64,000 bases of DNA from Leucobacter chromiiresistens (GTDB taxonomy: Bacteria > Actinomycetota > Actinomycetes > Actinomycetales > Microbacteriaceae). Made by a program: the position numbers and the translations under genes. The stretch is from contig NZ_FNKB01000001.1 of NCBI RefSeq assembly GCF_900102345.1, positions 806,001-870,000 on the forward strand, written 5' to 3'. Positions 8,023-16,908 of the stretch are shown piece after piece; the first letter of the stretch is position 1, and every line of letters starts with the position of its first letter. Below the pieces are notes generated by a model. The model had not been told where the DNA came from and did no database searches. It worked only from the letters and a program-made list of their open reading frames with translations.

Positions 8023-9600
8023 GTGGAATCGCTGCAGCTGCTGATGGAGGGCTTCGCCGGAGCCCTCACCTGGCAGAACCTCGTCTGGGTGCTCGTCGGG
8101 TGCCTGCTCGGCACCGCCGTCGGCGTCATGCCCGGCCTCGGCTCGTCGATGGCGGTGGCCCTGCTGCTGCCCGTCACCTTCTCCCTCGAACCCACCGCCG
8201 CGTTCATCATGTTCGCGGGCGTGTACTTCGGCGGCCTCTTCGGCGACTCGACCATGGGCATTCTCATGAACACCCCGGGCCAGGCGTCGGCGATCGCGTC
8301 GACCTTCGAGGGGCACAAGATGGCGCTCCGGGGCAAGGCGGCTCAGGCGCTCGCCACCGCCGCGATCGGCGCCTTCGTGGGCGGGTTCATCGCCTCGATC
8401 CTCGTCGTCTTCCTCGCCCCAGCCCTCGCCGACTTCTCGTCGAGCTTCGGCCCGGCGGAGTTCTTCGCACTCGCCGTCTTCGCCTTCGTCGCCACCTCGT
8501 CCGTCGTCACCGACAACGCGGTGAAGGGCCTCGCAGCGCTCTTCATCGGACTGGGCATCGCGGTGATCGGGATCGACGGCGCCTCGGGCGCGCCCCGCTT
8601 CACCCTCGACTCGCCGTTCCTGTTCGACGGGGTCTCGCTCGTCACCGTGACGGTGGCCGTGCTCGCGCTCGGCGAGGTCATCTACGTCGCGTGCCTCGAA
8701 CGGCACATGCAGGACAAGGCGATCATCAAGCCGAAGGGGCGGCCGTGGCTCTCCCGGGCGGAGTTTCGCGAGGCCATGCCCGCGTGGCTGCGCGGCACGG
8801 CGATCGGCCTGCCGTTCGGCGTGGTGCCGGCCGGGGGTTCCGAGATCCCGACCTTCCTCGCCTACGGGCTCGAGAAGCGACTCGACGCGCGCCGGGCGAA
8901 CCCGCGCTTCGGCACGGGCGCGATCCGCGGCCTCGCCGCCCCCGAGGCGGCCGGCAACTCGACCACCGGCATGGCGATGGGCGCCCTGCTCGCGCTCGGC
9001 CTGCCGATCTCGGCGACCGCCGCGATCATGCTCGCCGCATTCCGCCAGTACGGGCTGCAGCCCGGCCCGCTCCTGTTCGAGCGCGCCCCCGACCTCGTCT
9101 GGGTGCTGCTCGCGAGCTTCTTCATCGCGATGATCGTGCTGCTCATCTTGAACCTGCCGTTCGCGATGCTGTGGGCGAAGCTGCTGCTGATCCCGCGCCC
9201 GTACCTCTACGCCGGCATCACGCTGTTCTGCGCACTCGGCATCTACGCCACGTCGGGCTCGATCTTCGACCTCTTCCTGCTGCTCGGCATCGGGTTCGTC
9301 GGGTTCCTGATGCGCGCCCTCGACTTCCCGATCGCGCCGCTCATCATCGGCATGGTGCTCGGCCCGCTCGCCGAGACGAGCCTGCGCGACGCGGCGATGA
9401 GCGCGAACGGCGACTTCTCGGTGCTCGTGCAGGGGCCCATCGCGCTCGGGCTGTACGCGGTGCTCGTGCTCGTGCTCGGCTTCGCGGTGCGGGGGCGGAT
9501 CGTCGGTCGGCGCCGCGCGGCGGCCGAGCGCGCGGCGGGCGCGGCGGGCGTCGAGTCGGGTGCTGAGTCGGGCGTCGAGTCCGGCGCCGAGGCTCGGTGA
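8023..9600 (+). CDS. tctA: Tricarboxylate transporter large membrane subunit TctA
   Basis: A 525-residue channel subunit with about 10-12 membrane segments. Family signatures are visible: GVMPGLGSSMAVALLLP, GVYFGGLFGDSTMGILMNTP and, in the second half, APEAAGNSTTGMAMGALLALG. TctA is the permease for tri- or dicarboxylates delivered by TctC. GTG 8023 was chosen because it begins MESLQLLMEGF, the normal family N-terminus, directly after tctB. The last 17 residues are a Glu-Ser-Gly repeat tail (VESGAESGVESGAEAR) encoded by a short tandem DNA repeat. The operon ends with a large palindrome. Confidence 0.94.
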   Translation: MESLQLLMEGFAGALTWQNLVWVLVGCLLGTAVGVMPGLGSSMAVALLLPVTFSLEPTAAFIMFAGVYFGGLFGDSTMGILMNTPGQASAIASTFEGHKMALRGKAAQALATAAIGAFVGGFIASILVVFLAPALADFSSSFGPAEFFALAVFAFVATSSVVTDNAVKGLAALFIGLGIAVIGIDGASGAPRFTLDSPFLFDGVSLVTVTVAVLALGEVIYVACLERHMQDKAIIKPKGRPWLSRAEFREAMPAWLRGTAIGLPFGVVPAGGSEIPTFLAYGLEKRLDARRANPRFGTGAIRGLAAPEAAGNSTTGMAMGALLALGLPISATAAIMLAAFRQYGLQPGPLLFERAPDLVWVLLASFFIAMIVLLILNLPFAMLWAKLLLIPRPYLYAGITLFCALGIYATSGSIFDLFLLLGIGFVGFLMRALDFPIAPLIIGMVLGPLAETSLRDAAMSANGDFSVLVQGPIALGLYAVLVLVLGFAVRGRIVGRRRAAAERAAGAAGVESGAESGVESGAEAR

Positions 9601-9706
9601 GAGATTCGGCTTCGGTGAGACGTTCGCGGGGCGATTCGTCTCACCGAAGCCGAATCTCCGACCGGCGCGGGGCGGCGGGGCCCCAGCGCGGGGCGGCGGG
9701 ACCCGA
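9601..9706. repeat. Large palindrome followed by a 2 x 21-bp tandem repeat
   Basis: Positions 9601-9622 and 9637-9658 are perfect 22-bp inverted arms beginning GAGATTCGGCTTCGGTGAGA, with a 14-base loop, starting directly after the tctA stop codon. Two near-identical 21-bp copies follow at 9665-9685 and 9686-9706. The hairpin may terminate the tct operon, although there is no U-tract. Confidence 0.85.
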
Positions 9707-9725
9707 GCGGCACGGCCCGCGACGA

Positions 9726-9731
9726 TACGAT
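9726..9731 (+). promoter_or_regulatory. -10 hexamer TACGAT of the cytosine deaminase gene
   Basis: TACGAT ends 7 bases before the ATG at 9739, predicting a leaderless or nearly leaderless message. Confidence 0.55.
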
Positions 9732-9738
9732 TGCAGTC

Positions 9739-10245
9739 ATGCCGATTTCCGCTGAAGACCGCACGTACCTCGACCTCGCCATCGAACAGGCCCGACTCGG
9801 GTGGGAGGAGGGCGGCGTGCCGATCGGCGCCGCGCTCGTGCGGCACGGCGCGAACGGCCCCGAGGTGCTCGCCGTCGGCCGAAACCGGCGCGTGCAGATG
9901 GGCAGCGTGATCCGCCACGGCGAGACCGACTGCCTCGAGAACGCCGGGCGCCTGCCGGCCAGCGTGTACCGCGAATGCACCCTCTACACCACGCTGTCGC
10001 CGTGCACGATGTGCGCCGGCACCGCGATCCTGTACGAGATCCCGCGCATCGTGATCGGCGAGCACCGCAGCTTCGAGGCCTCCGAGGCGTGGCTCGCGAG
10101 CAACGGCGCTGAGCTCGTCATCGCCGACGACGAGACCTGCATCGGCCTGATGGATCGCATGATGCGCGAACGCCCCGAGATCTGGGCCGAAGACATCGGC
10201 ATCGAGACCGACGAGCTCTCGGGCGGCGTGCGAGCCGGCGCGTGA
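9739..10245 (+). CDS. Cytosine deaminase-like enzyme of the yeast FCY1 type
   Basis: A 168-residue zinc deaminase of the cytidine-deaminase fold. Zinc ligands and catalytic acid are visible: His60 and Glu62 in RHGETDCLENAGRL, and Cys89 and Cys92 in LSPCTMCAG. Compared with typical tRNA adenosine deaminases (TadA) it looks more like fungal cytosine deaminase: the HGE...LEN.GRL block, TLYTTLSPC and the C-terminal ERPEIWAEDIG match FCY1 as I remember it. It should convert cytosine to uracil. The next gene overlaps its stop and is an NCS1 permease, so the pair forms a cytosine uptake and salvage unit. The substrate is inferred; guanine or another amino-purine cannot be excluded. Confidence 0.8.
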   Translation: MPISAEDRTYLDLAIEQARLGWEEGGVPIGAALVRHGANGPEVLAVGRNRRVQMGSVIRHGETDCLENAGRLPASVYRECTLYTTLSPCTMCAGTAILYEIPRIVIGEHRSFEASEAWLASNGAELVIADDETCIGLMDRMMRERPEIWAEDIGIETDELSGGVRAGA

Positions 10246-11525
10246 GCGCAGCGGCCGAGACCGAGGCGGTCATCGACCGGGACTACCCGGTCACCCCCGT
10301 GCCGCAGCACGCGCGCAAGGGGTTCTTCTCGCTCATGGTGGTGCTGCTCGGCTTCACCATCTTCACGCCGACGATGCTCGCCGGCGCCGCACTCGGGCAG
10401 ACGTTCGCGCTCGGCGACCTGCTCCTCGTGATCCTGCTCGGCTCTGCCGTGCTCGGCGCCTACGTCGCGGTGCTCGGCTGGATCGGGGCCCGCACCGGGC
10501 TCACGACCGTCGTGATGGCCCGATACACGTTGGGCACGCGCGGCTCGAAGCTCGCCTCCATCCTGCTCGGCGGCACCCAGATCGGCTGGTACGGCGTCGT
10601 GATCGGCACGATCGGTGAGCTCACCGCGCAGGCGTTCGGGTGGGAGAGCTTCGCGGCGAAGGCCGCGGTGATGATCGTCGTGAGCGCGCTGATGTGCGCC
10701 ACCGCGGTCTACGGGTACCGCGGCATGTACTGGGTGTCGCTGATCTCGACCCCGCTGATCCTCATCCTCGCGTTCTGGGTGATGTTCCGCTCGCTCGAAG
10801 AAGTGGGCGGATGGGCCGGGCTCGCCGCGGTGCGCCCCGACGCGTCGATGCCGATCGCGGTCGCCGTGACCGCGGTCGTGGGCACCTTCGTCTCGGCCGG
10901 AACGCAGGCACCGAACTGGACCCGGTTCGGCCGCACCGGGCGGCAGGCCGTGCTGGCGTGCGTCATCGGGTTCCTGATCGGCAACGGGTTGATGATCTTC
11001 TTCGGCGCGGTCGGCGCCATCACCTTCGGCGAGGGCGACTTCGTGCTCGTGCTCTTCAACCTCGGCCTGGTCGGCTGGGGGCTGTTCCTGCTCTTCGGCA
11101 ATCTCTGGAAGTCGAACGCCGACGCCGCGTACTCCTTCGGCGTCGCCGGAGCCGAGCTGTTCGAGAAGCCGAGCAAGACCCGCTTCGTCATCGTCGGCTC
11201 GATCATCGGCACGGCGCTCGCGCTCGTCGGCGTCAACGAGCACCTGCCGCAGTACCTCGGGCTGCTCGGCACGTTCATCCCTCCGCTCGGCGGCGTCATC
11301 ATCGGCGACTACCTCGCCCGGTGGCGGCGCACCCAGATGCCCGAGGGGGAGGCGCTGCCGCGCGCCAACTGGGTGAACCTCGGCGTCTACGCGGTCTCGT
11401 GCGCGCTCGCGTGGGTCGCCGGCGAGTTCGGGATCGGGATTCCGCCGATCATCGGCGTCGCCGCGGCCCTGATCCTGTCGTTCGCCCTCGCCCGCTGGTC
11501 GCCCCGCCGGTCGGTCGCCGCGTAG
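10242..11525 (+). CDS. NCS1-family nucleobase permease (cytosine permease-like)
   Basis: A 427-residue membrane protein with about 12 hydrophobic segments. N-terminal features are those of the NCS1 (CodB/Fcy2) family: YPVTPVPQHARKGFFSLMVV followed by GFTIFTPTMLAGAALGQ, and later GGTQIGWYGVV and GTFVSAGTQAPNWTRFGR. NCS1 proteins import cytosine, purines or related compounds with protons or sodium. GTG 10242 overlaps the deaminase stop codon (GTGA), so translation is coupled. With the adjacent cytosine deaminase it gives a simple import-then-deaminate route feeding pyrimidine salvage. Confidence 0.88.
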   Translation: MSAAAETEAVIDRDYPVTPVPQHARKGFFSLMVVLLGFTIFTPTMLAGAALGQTFALGDLLLVILLGSAVLGAYVAVLGWIGARTGLTTVVMARYTLGTRGSKLASILLGGTQIGWYGVVIGTIGELTAQAFGWESFAAKAAVMIVVSALMCATAVYGYRGMYWVSLISTPLILILAFWVMFRSLEEVGGWAGLAAVRPDASMPIAVAVTAVVGTFVSAGTQAPNWTRFGRTGRQAVLACVIGFLIGNGLMIFFGAVGAITFGEGDFVLVLFNLGLVGWGLFLLFGNLWKSNADAAYSFGVAGAELFEKPSKTRFVIVGSIIGTALALVGVNEHLPQYLGLLGTFIPPLGGVIIGDYLARWRRTQMPEGEALPRANWVNLGVYAVSCALAWVAGEFGIGIPPIIGVAAALILSFALARWSPRRSVAA

Positions 11526-11750
11526 GCAGAGGGCGGCGCCCGGGCAGTGCGTAAGCCCGCCCACCCGGCGCGCATGGGGCCGCGCCCGCCGCACGTGGGC
11601 GTCGGCCAGCCGCTCGAATTGCAGTGGATCCTCGCTCAACCGGATGCCGCCCGGGTGCGACGACCTGTACGACGCAGGATCCCCTGCATGGCCGCGGGCG
11701 CGCTGGCCGCGGGCGGGAATCGCGCGGGCGCGCGGGGCGCGCCGAGCGGG

Positions 11751-12821
11751 TCAGGCGGCGAGCACCTCGAGCAGCGCGTCGACGTCGGACTCGGTCGTGT
11801 CGAACGCGCACATCAGGCGGTAGAGGCCCGGCTGCGTCGGCCACGCGCCGAAGGCGAACGCCGACTGCGCCCGCGTCGCCGTGCCCTGCGGCAACTCCAC
11901 GAACACGGCGTTCGACTCGACGGGCTGGGCGATCCTGATACCGGGCACGGCCGCCTCGAGCTCGCGGATGCCGGCGGCGAGGCGCTGCGCCAACTCGTTC
12001 GCCCGCGCGGCGGAGCGCAGCCACAGATCGCCCGCGTAGAGCGCGACGAGTTGGGCCGAGATGAACCGCATCTTCGAGGCGAGCTGCAGGTCGATCTTGC
12101 GCAGGAAGGGGATGCCGTTCGCCGCTCCCGGGCGCAGTACGACCACGGCCTCCGCTCCGAGCAGCCCGTTCTTCGTGCCGCCCAGGCTGAGCAGGTCGAC
12201 CCCCGCGTCGGCGGTGATCTCGCGGAGCGAGACGCCGAGGTGCGCGGCGGCGTTGGCGAGACGCGATCCGTCGACGTGCAGCAGGAGGCCGAGGTCGTGC
12301 GCCTGGTCGGCGAGCGCGCGGATCTCGTCGGGGGTGTACACGGTGCCGAGCTCGGTCACCTGGGAGATGGAGACCGCGCCCGGCTGCGAACGGTGCTCGC
12401 TGCCGAAGCCCCACGCCTCGCGCGCCACGAGCTCGGGAGTGAGCTTGCCGTCGGGGGTGTCGACGCCGAAGAGCTTCAACCCGCCCGTCTTCTCGGGGGC
12501 GCCGGCCTCGTCGGTGTTGATGTGCGCGGTGCGCGCGCAGATGACGGCGCCCCAGCGGGGGAGCGCGGCCTGCAGCGCCAGCACGTTCGCGCCGGTGCCG
12601 TTGAACACCGGGAACGCCTCGGCCGCTTCGCCGAACAGCTCGCGGGCGACCTGCTGGAAGCGCGCGGTGATCGGGTCGCCGCCGTAGGCCGGCACGTGGC
12701 CCGAGTTCGCGGCGACGATGGCCTCGATCACCTCGGGGTGCGCGCCCGACCAGTTGTCGGAGGCGAACGCCCGGGAGACGGGCTCGAGCGGTGCTTCGGG
12801 TGCGGCGGCGTGCTGGCTCAT
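11751..12821 (-). CDS. ltaE: Low-specificity L-threonine aldolase
   Basis: A 356-residue fold-type I PLP enzyme. The cofactor lysine is Lys217 in LLSLGGTKNGLLG; the preceding LLLHVDGSRLANAAA holds the PLP-binding aspartate. N-terminal SDNWSGAHPEVIEAI and YGGDPITARF are typical of threonine aldolases. It cleaves L-threonine or L-allo-threonine to glycine and acetaldehyde. The ATG at 12821 lies 6 bases after a TAGGCT -10 read on the minus strand. It is divergent from the ABC-transporter operon and shares a repeat-rich 168-base intergenic region with it. Confidence 0.92.
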   Translation of the reverse strand: MSQHAAAPEAPLEPVSRAFASDNWSGAHPEVIEAIVAANSGHVPAYGGDPITARFQQVARELFGEAAEAFPVFNGTGANVLALQAALPRWGAVICARTAHINTDEAGAPEKTGGLKLFGVDTPDGKLTPELVAREAWGFGSEHRSQPGAVSISQVTELGTVYTPDEIRALADQAHDLGLLLHVDGSRLANAAAHLGVSLREITADAGVDLLSLGGTKNGLLGAEAVVVLRPGAANGIPFLRKIDLQLASKMRFISAQLVALYAGDLWLRSAARANELAQRLAAGIRELEAAVPGIRIAQPVESNAVFVELPQGTATRAQSAFAFGAWPTQPGLYRLMCAFDTTESDVDALLEVLAA

Positions 12822-12827
12822 CGCTCC

Positions 12828-12833
12828 AGCCTA
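12828..12833 (-). promoter_or_regulatory. -10 hexamer TAGGCT of ltaE
   Basis: On the minus strand TAGGCT is followed by 6 bases and then the ATG at 12821, so the message is probably leaderless. Confidence 0.55.
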
Positions 12834-12842
12834 CGCGCGGGT

Positions 12843-12937
12843 CGGCCGGTGCAGCGGCAGCACGCGGCCGGTGCGGCGGCAGCACACGGCCGGTGCGGAT
12901 GCAGGGCGCCCGGGGTCCACCGACCGGTGGACCCCGG
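12843..12937. repeat. 3 x 22-bp tandem repeat abutting a palindrome
   Basis: Three 22-bp copies beginning CGGCCGGTGC lie at 12843-12864, 12865-12886 and 12887-12908. One base later comes a 28-bp palindrome at 12910-12937 with perfect 13-bp arms (CCGGGGTCCACCG) and a 2-base centre. The element fills most of the divergent region between ltaE and the ABC operon. Confidence 0.85.
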
Positions 12938-12989
12938 ATTCGCCCGTCCGGTCGTTCCGCCGCCGCTCCGCGTCGGGGAATCTGGGAGT

Positions 12990-13874
12990 ATGCACACCAC
13001 ATCCAGTTCACCGGCCGTATCGGTACGCGGTCTGACGAAGCACTACGGCGATGCCCGGGTGCTCGACGGCGTCGACCTCGAGATCGCCCGGGGCGAGACC
13101 TACGCCCTGCTCGGGCCGAACGGCGCCGGCAAGAGCACGGCCATTGAGGTGCTCGAGGGGGTGCGGCGGGCCTCGAGCGGCGAGGTCGCGGTGCTCGGCG
13201 AGCATCCGCTCTCGGCGTCTCGAGCGTGGCGGGCGCGGATCGGCATCGTCGCGCAGGCGACCGGCGATCCCGGCCCCTACACCCCGCGGGAGCTGATCGG
13301 CCACATCGCGAAGCTGTACCCGAGCCCGCGCCCGGTCGACGAGGTGCTCGACCTCGTCGGCCTCGCCCCGCACGCGACGACGCGGGCGACCAAGCTCTCG
13401 GGCGGTCAGCAGCGGCGGCTCGACGTGGCTCTCGGCATCGTCGGGCGCCCGGAGCTCGTCTTCCTCGACGAGCCGACGACCGGCTTCGACCCCGAGGCTC
13501 GGCGCCAGTTCTGGGCGATGCTCGACGGCCTCGCCGACGAGGGAGCGGCGGTGCTGCTCACCACCCACTACCTCGACGAGGCCGAGCATCTGGCCGATCG
13601 CGTGGGGGTGCTGTCGGGCGGCACGATCGTGACGGAGGCGCCGCCCGCGCTGCTCGGGGGCGCGGAGGCGCGCACCCCGGTCGTCAGCTGGCGCGACGCC
13701 GACGGCGTGCTGCGCGAGGAGCGTTCGCCGACGCCCGGCGCCGTCGTGGAACGGCTCATGCACGAGTCGCGGCGCCTCGGGCGCCCGGACGGGCCGGACG
13801 CACTCGAGGTGCGGCGGCCCGCGCTCGAAGACATCTACCTGGACCTGATCGGTGCGAACGGAGCGGAACGATGA
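12990..13874 (+). CDS. ABC transporter ATP-binding protein, DrrA-like
   Basis: A 294-residue ATPase. Walker A is LLGPNGAGKST near residue 45, the Q loop is IGIVAQATGD, the signature is KLSGGQQRRLDVALG, Walker B is LVFLDEPTTGFD, and the H loop is LLTTHYLDEAEHL. A C-terminal extension of about 70 residues is typical of antibiotic-export (DrrA/daunorubicin-type) ATPases. The stop overlaps the start of the permease gene (ATGA). A NarL-type two-component system follows, a common arrangement for drug or envelope-stress ABC exporters. GGGAG lies directly before the ATG. The exported substrate is unknown. Confidence 0.92.
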   Translation: MHTTSSSPAVSVRGLTKHYGDARVLDGVDLEIARGETYALLGPNGAGKSTAIEVLEGVRRASSGEVAVLGEHPLSASRAWRARIGIVAQATGDPGPYTPRELIGHIAKLYPSPRPVDEVLDLVGLAPHATTRATKLSGGQQRRLDVALGIVGRPELVFLDEPTTGFDPEARRQFWAMLDGLADEGAAVLLTTHYLDEAEHLADRVGVLSGGTIVTEAPPALLGGAEARTPVVSWRDADGVLREERSPTPGAVVERLMHESRRLGRPDGPDALEVRRPALEDIYLDLIGANGAER

Positions 13875-14788
13875 CCACGAACGATGCCCAGCCTGCGGTG
13901 AGCCCGGCGGACCCGATGGCGCACCCGGCGCACCCCGCGACCGCGCGAGGGCCCGCCGGGGATCGCGACGCGCGACTGCCCGGGATCCTCGTCACCGGAG
14001 CGCGGCGCATCGGCTTCGAGCTCCGCGGCTACTTCCGCACCCCCGATGCGGTCTTCTTCACCTTCCTCTTCCCACTCGTGATGCTCGGCATCTTCGGCGT
14101 CGCGTTCCAGGCCTCGGGCGAGGTGGGTGCGCGCGCCGACGGCACCGGGGGCGTGACGATGGCCGCCTACTACCTCCCCGGAATGGCGGCGGCGGGCCTC
14201 CTGCTGATCGGCGTGCAGAACCTCGCCACCGACATCGCCCGGGAGCGCAGCGACGGGTGGCTGCGCCGCCTCGGCGGCACGCCGCTCTCGCCGGTGAGCT
14301 ACTTCATCGGGAAGATCGGCATGATCCTCGTCACGGCGCTCGCCCAACTCGTGCTGCTGATCGCATTCGCGGTGGTCGCATTCCAGGTCGAACTGCCGAC
14401 GGAGCCCGAGCTCTGGCTGCGACTCGCGTGGCTCTTCGGGCTCGGGATCGTCGCGATGGCGCTGCTCGGCGTCGCGCTCTCCGCGCTGCCGCGCTCGTCG
14501 CGGAGCGCGACAGCCGTGATCCTGCCGGTCGTGCTGCTGCTGCAGTTCATCTCGGGCGTCTACCTGCAGTTCTCGATGCTGCCGGAGTGGTTGCAGCAGG
14601 TGGCCGGCCTCTTCCCGCTGAAGTGGCTCGCACAGGGCATGCGCTCCGTGTTCCTCCCGGAGCACTTCGAACTGCAGGAGCTCGGCGAGTCGTGGGATCT
14701 GGGCTGGGTGGCGGTGAACCTCGGCGTCTGGCTCGTGGTGGGTCTCGTGCTCAGCCTCCTCACCTTCAGATGGCAGCGGAGGTCATAG
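13871..14788 (+). CDS. ABC-2 type transporter permease
   Basis: A 305-residue permease partner of the preceding ATPase. The first 40 residues are a hydrophilic Pro/Ala-rich tail. Six hydrophobic segments follow, the first at FFTFLFPLVMLGIFGVAFQ, with the ABC-2 motif DIARERSDGWLRRLGGTPLS in the cytoplasmic loop and the family's LFPLKWLAQGMR near the last segments. The arrangement is that of DrrB-like drug exporters. Translation is coupled to the ATPase gene by ATGA. A GNRA-loop hairpin directly after the stop probably lowers read-through into the two-component genes. Confidence 0.9.
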   Translation: MTTNDAQPAVSPADPMAHPAHPATARGPAGDRDARLPGILVTGARRIGFELRGYFRTPDAVFFTFLFPLVMLGIFGVAFQASGEVGARADGTGGVTMAAYYLPGMAAAGLLLIGVQNLATDIARERSDGWLRRLGGTPLSPVSYFIGKIGMILVTALAQLVLLIAFAVVAFQVELPTEPELWLRLAWLFGLGIVAMALLGVALSALPRSSRSATAVILPVVLLLQFISGVYLQFSMLPEWLQQVAGLFPLKWLAQGMRSVFLPEHFELQELGESWDLGWVAVNLGVWLVVGLVLSLLTFRWQRRS

Positions 14789-14808
14789 GCGAATGCGTGA
14801 GCATTCGC
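14789..14808 (+). terminator. Hairpin after the ABC permease gene
   Basis: Perfect 8-bp stem (GCGAATGC / GCATTCGC) closed by a GTGA tetraloop, beginning right after the stop codon. There is no U-tract, so it is a partial terminator or RNA-end stabiliser rather than a clear full stop. Confidence 0.5.
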
Positions 14809-14887
14809 GACCGCCGCTGGTGCCGCCCACGGCGGCAGCCCACGGAGCGAAGCGCGGGGTGAGCGGAGGTCGTGAGAGAGTGATGCC

Positions 14888-16219
14888 ATGAGTTCGCCCC
14901 AGACGCCGGCCCCGGGGCCGGGTCGCTTTCCGCTGCGCTGGTGGGACGCCAGTACCGCGGTGACCCTGGGCGTGATGGCGCTCATCGGCTGGCGTCAGCT
15001 GCAGTTCGAGGGCACCGGCGCGGCGGGGGCGGCGTGGGCGTTCGCACCGCTCGCGGGCATCGCGCTCTGGTACTGCGCCGTCGGCCGGCGCGTGCTGCTG
15101 CGCGCCGTGCGCGATCTGCCGCCCCGGCCCTCCGACGCCGTCTTCCTCGCGGTGCTGCTGATCCTGATCGGCACGGCCACGTACGGCGTCGCCTCGTACG
15201 CGACGCTGCAGACCATCGGATACCCGCTCGTGTGGACGATCGCGCGACGGTATCGCGAGGCGGTGGCGTGGAGCGCGGGGCTCTCGTGCGCCGTGTGCAT
15301 CGGCTTCATCGGTCAGGGTGAGCCGTTCGACCGGGTGGGCGGCATCTGGGGAGCCCTCGCGGTGGCGGCGCTGTCGCTCGTGTTCGCCCTGGCGATGGGC
15401 ACGTGGATCACCGGGGTGTACGCGCGGGGGGAGCGTCACCGTGAACTCACCGACGCGCTGCGCCGCTCGCAGCACGAGGTCGCCGCGCTCTCGGAGGCCG
15501 CGGGCGCCTCGGCGGAGCGCGAGCGGATCTCCCGCGATCTGCACGACACGCTCACGCAGACACTGACGGGCCTGGTGATGCTCAGCGAGCAGGCCGACCG
15601 GGCGCTCGCCGCAGACGACGTGGTGGCGGCGCGGGATCGGCTCGAACGGGTGCGCTCCGCCGCCCGAGATTCGTTGCAGGAGGCGCGAGCGCTCGTCGCG
15701 ACGACGCAGCCGCTCGGCGACGGCGGACTGGAGGCCGCGATCACGCGCATGGCGACCCGCCTGCGCGAGGACACGGGGCTGCGGGTGACGTGCGAGCTCG
15801 ATCAGCTCCCCCTGGAACGGGAACGGCAGGTGATGCTGCTGCGGGCCGCGCAGGAGGGGCTCGCGAACGCCCGCAAGCACGCGCGCGCCGAAGCGGTGGT
15901 CCTGACGCTCGCGCGCGCCGACGATGGTGCGGCGGTGCTGCGCGTCGACGACGACGGGGTCGGCCCGGCGGGGGCCGGCGCGGTGCCGGTCGGCGCGGGT
16001 GCGAGGGCCGGAGCCACGCCCTCGGGCCCGGCTCCGATCGACGGGCGCGCCGCGGCCGGTGGCTACGGCCTGACGGGGCTCGCCGACCGCATTCGCGGAG
16101 TCGGGGGAGAGGTGCGGTTCGGGCGGGGGCCCGAGCGGGGCGCCCGGCTCGAGGTGCGGTTGCCCGCGCTCGCCGCGGCGGCGGCCACGACCGACGACGA
16201 GCGGGGAGGATCCCGGTGA
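14888..16219 (+). CDS. Sensor histidine kinase of the NarL-partner (HisKA_3) class
   Basis: A 443-residue kinase. Five or so hydrophobic segments occupy residues about 20-178, with little extracellular sequence, as in intramembrane-sensing LiaS/DesK-like kinases. The phosphorylated histidine is His219 in ERERISRDLHDTLTQTL, followed by the HATPase domain (GLANARKHARAE, VDDDGVGP, GGYGLTGLADRI). A Gly/Ala/Pro-rich insertion of about 30 residues separates the last two boxes. It is coupled by GTGA to its response regulator and lies just behind an ABC exporter, which it likely controls in response to envelope stress or an antibiotic. Confidence 0.9.
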   Translation: MSSPQTPAPGPGRFPLRWWDASTAVTLGVMALIGWRQLQFEGTGAAGAAWAFAPLAGIALWYCAVGRRVLLRAVRDLPPRPSDAVFLAVLLILIGTATYGVASYATLQTIGYPLVWTIARRYREAVAWSAGLSCAVCIGFIGQGEPFDRVGGIWGALAVAALSLVFALAMGTWITGVYARGERHRELTDALRRSQHEVAALSEAAGASAERERISRDLHDTLTQTLTGLVMLSEQADRALAADDVVAARDRLERVRSAARDSLQEARALVATTQPLGDGGLEAAITRMATRLREDTGLRVTCELDQLPLERERQVMLLRAAQEGLANARKHARAEAVVLTLARADDGAAVLRVDDDGVGPAGAGAVPVGAGARAGATPSGPAPIDGRAAAGGYGLTGLADRIRGVGGEVRFGRGPERGARLEVRLPALAAAAATTDDERGGSR

Positions 16220-16857
16220 CGGTGCGCATTCTCGTCGTCGACGACCATCCCATCGTGCGAGCGGGCATCGCGGGGCTGCTCGCGACCGAGCCCGATTTCG
16301 AGGTGGTCGGCGAAGCGGAATCGGGCGAGACGGCGCTCGACATCGCGGCGACGCTGCGGCCCGACGTGGTGCTCATGGACCTGCGGATGCCCGGCATGGG
16401 CGGCGTCGAAGCGACGCGGCGGCTCACGCGCTCCGCGGATCCCGCGCCCCGCGTGCTGATCTTCACGACGTACGAGGAGGACGATCAGATTCTCGCGGCG
16501 ATCGAGGCCGGCGCGAACGGGTACCTCGTGAAGGCCGCGCCGGCTGAGGAGTTGGCGGCGGGCGTTCGCGCGGTGGCCGCGGGCCAGACGGTGCTCGCGC
16601 CGTCGATCGCGGTTCAGCTGGTGGCCCGCGCGCACTCCGGCGCCGAGCGGCGGGAGGAGCCCGGCCCGCGACTGACGGCGCGCGAGGTCGAGATTCTGCG
16701 CCTGGTGGCGGCCGGGATGAGCAACCCCGAGATCGCGGCGTCGCTGTTCATCGGCGAGTCGACGGTGAAGACGCACCTGCTGCGCACCTTCGAGAAGCTC
16801 GGGGTGTCGGATCGCACGCGCGCGGTGACGCGCGCGATGGAGTGCGGGATTCTCTGA
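16216..16857 (+). CDS. NarL/LuxR-type response regulator
   Basis: A 213-residue regulator. The receiver domain has VVDDHPIVRAG near residue 8, phospho-acceptor Asp55 in VVLMDLRMPG and the conserved lysine in NGYLVKAAP. A LuxR helix-turn-helix at the C-terminus shows LTAREVEILRLVAAGMSN and STVKTHLLRTFEKLGV. GTG 16216 overlaps the kinase stop and starts MTVRILVVDD. It pairs with the HisKA_3 kinase; the two genes and the ABC pair probably form a regulated detoxification module. Confidence 0.93.
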   Translation: MTVRILVVDDHPIVRAGIAGLLATEPDFEVVGEAESGETALDIAATLRPDVVLMDLRMPGMGGVEATRRLTRSADPAPRVLIFTTYEEDDQILAAIEAGANGYLVKAAPAEELAAGVRAVAAGQTVLAPSIAVQLVARAHSGAERREEPGPRLTAREVEILRLVAAGMSNPEIAASLFIGESTVKTHLLRTFEKLGVSDRTRAVTRAMECGIL

Positions 16858-16908
16858 TCGGCGCGGGTGCCGCGTGCGGCACGCCGATACCCAATCGAGT
16901 GGCTGCGC

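Noticed and set aside
12843..12908. Three 22-bp tandem repeats considered as a short CRISPR array.
   Set aside because: The copies are directly adjacent with no spacers, and no cas genes are visible.
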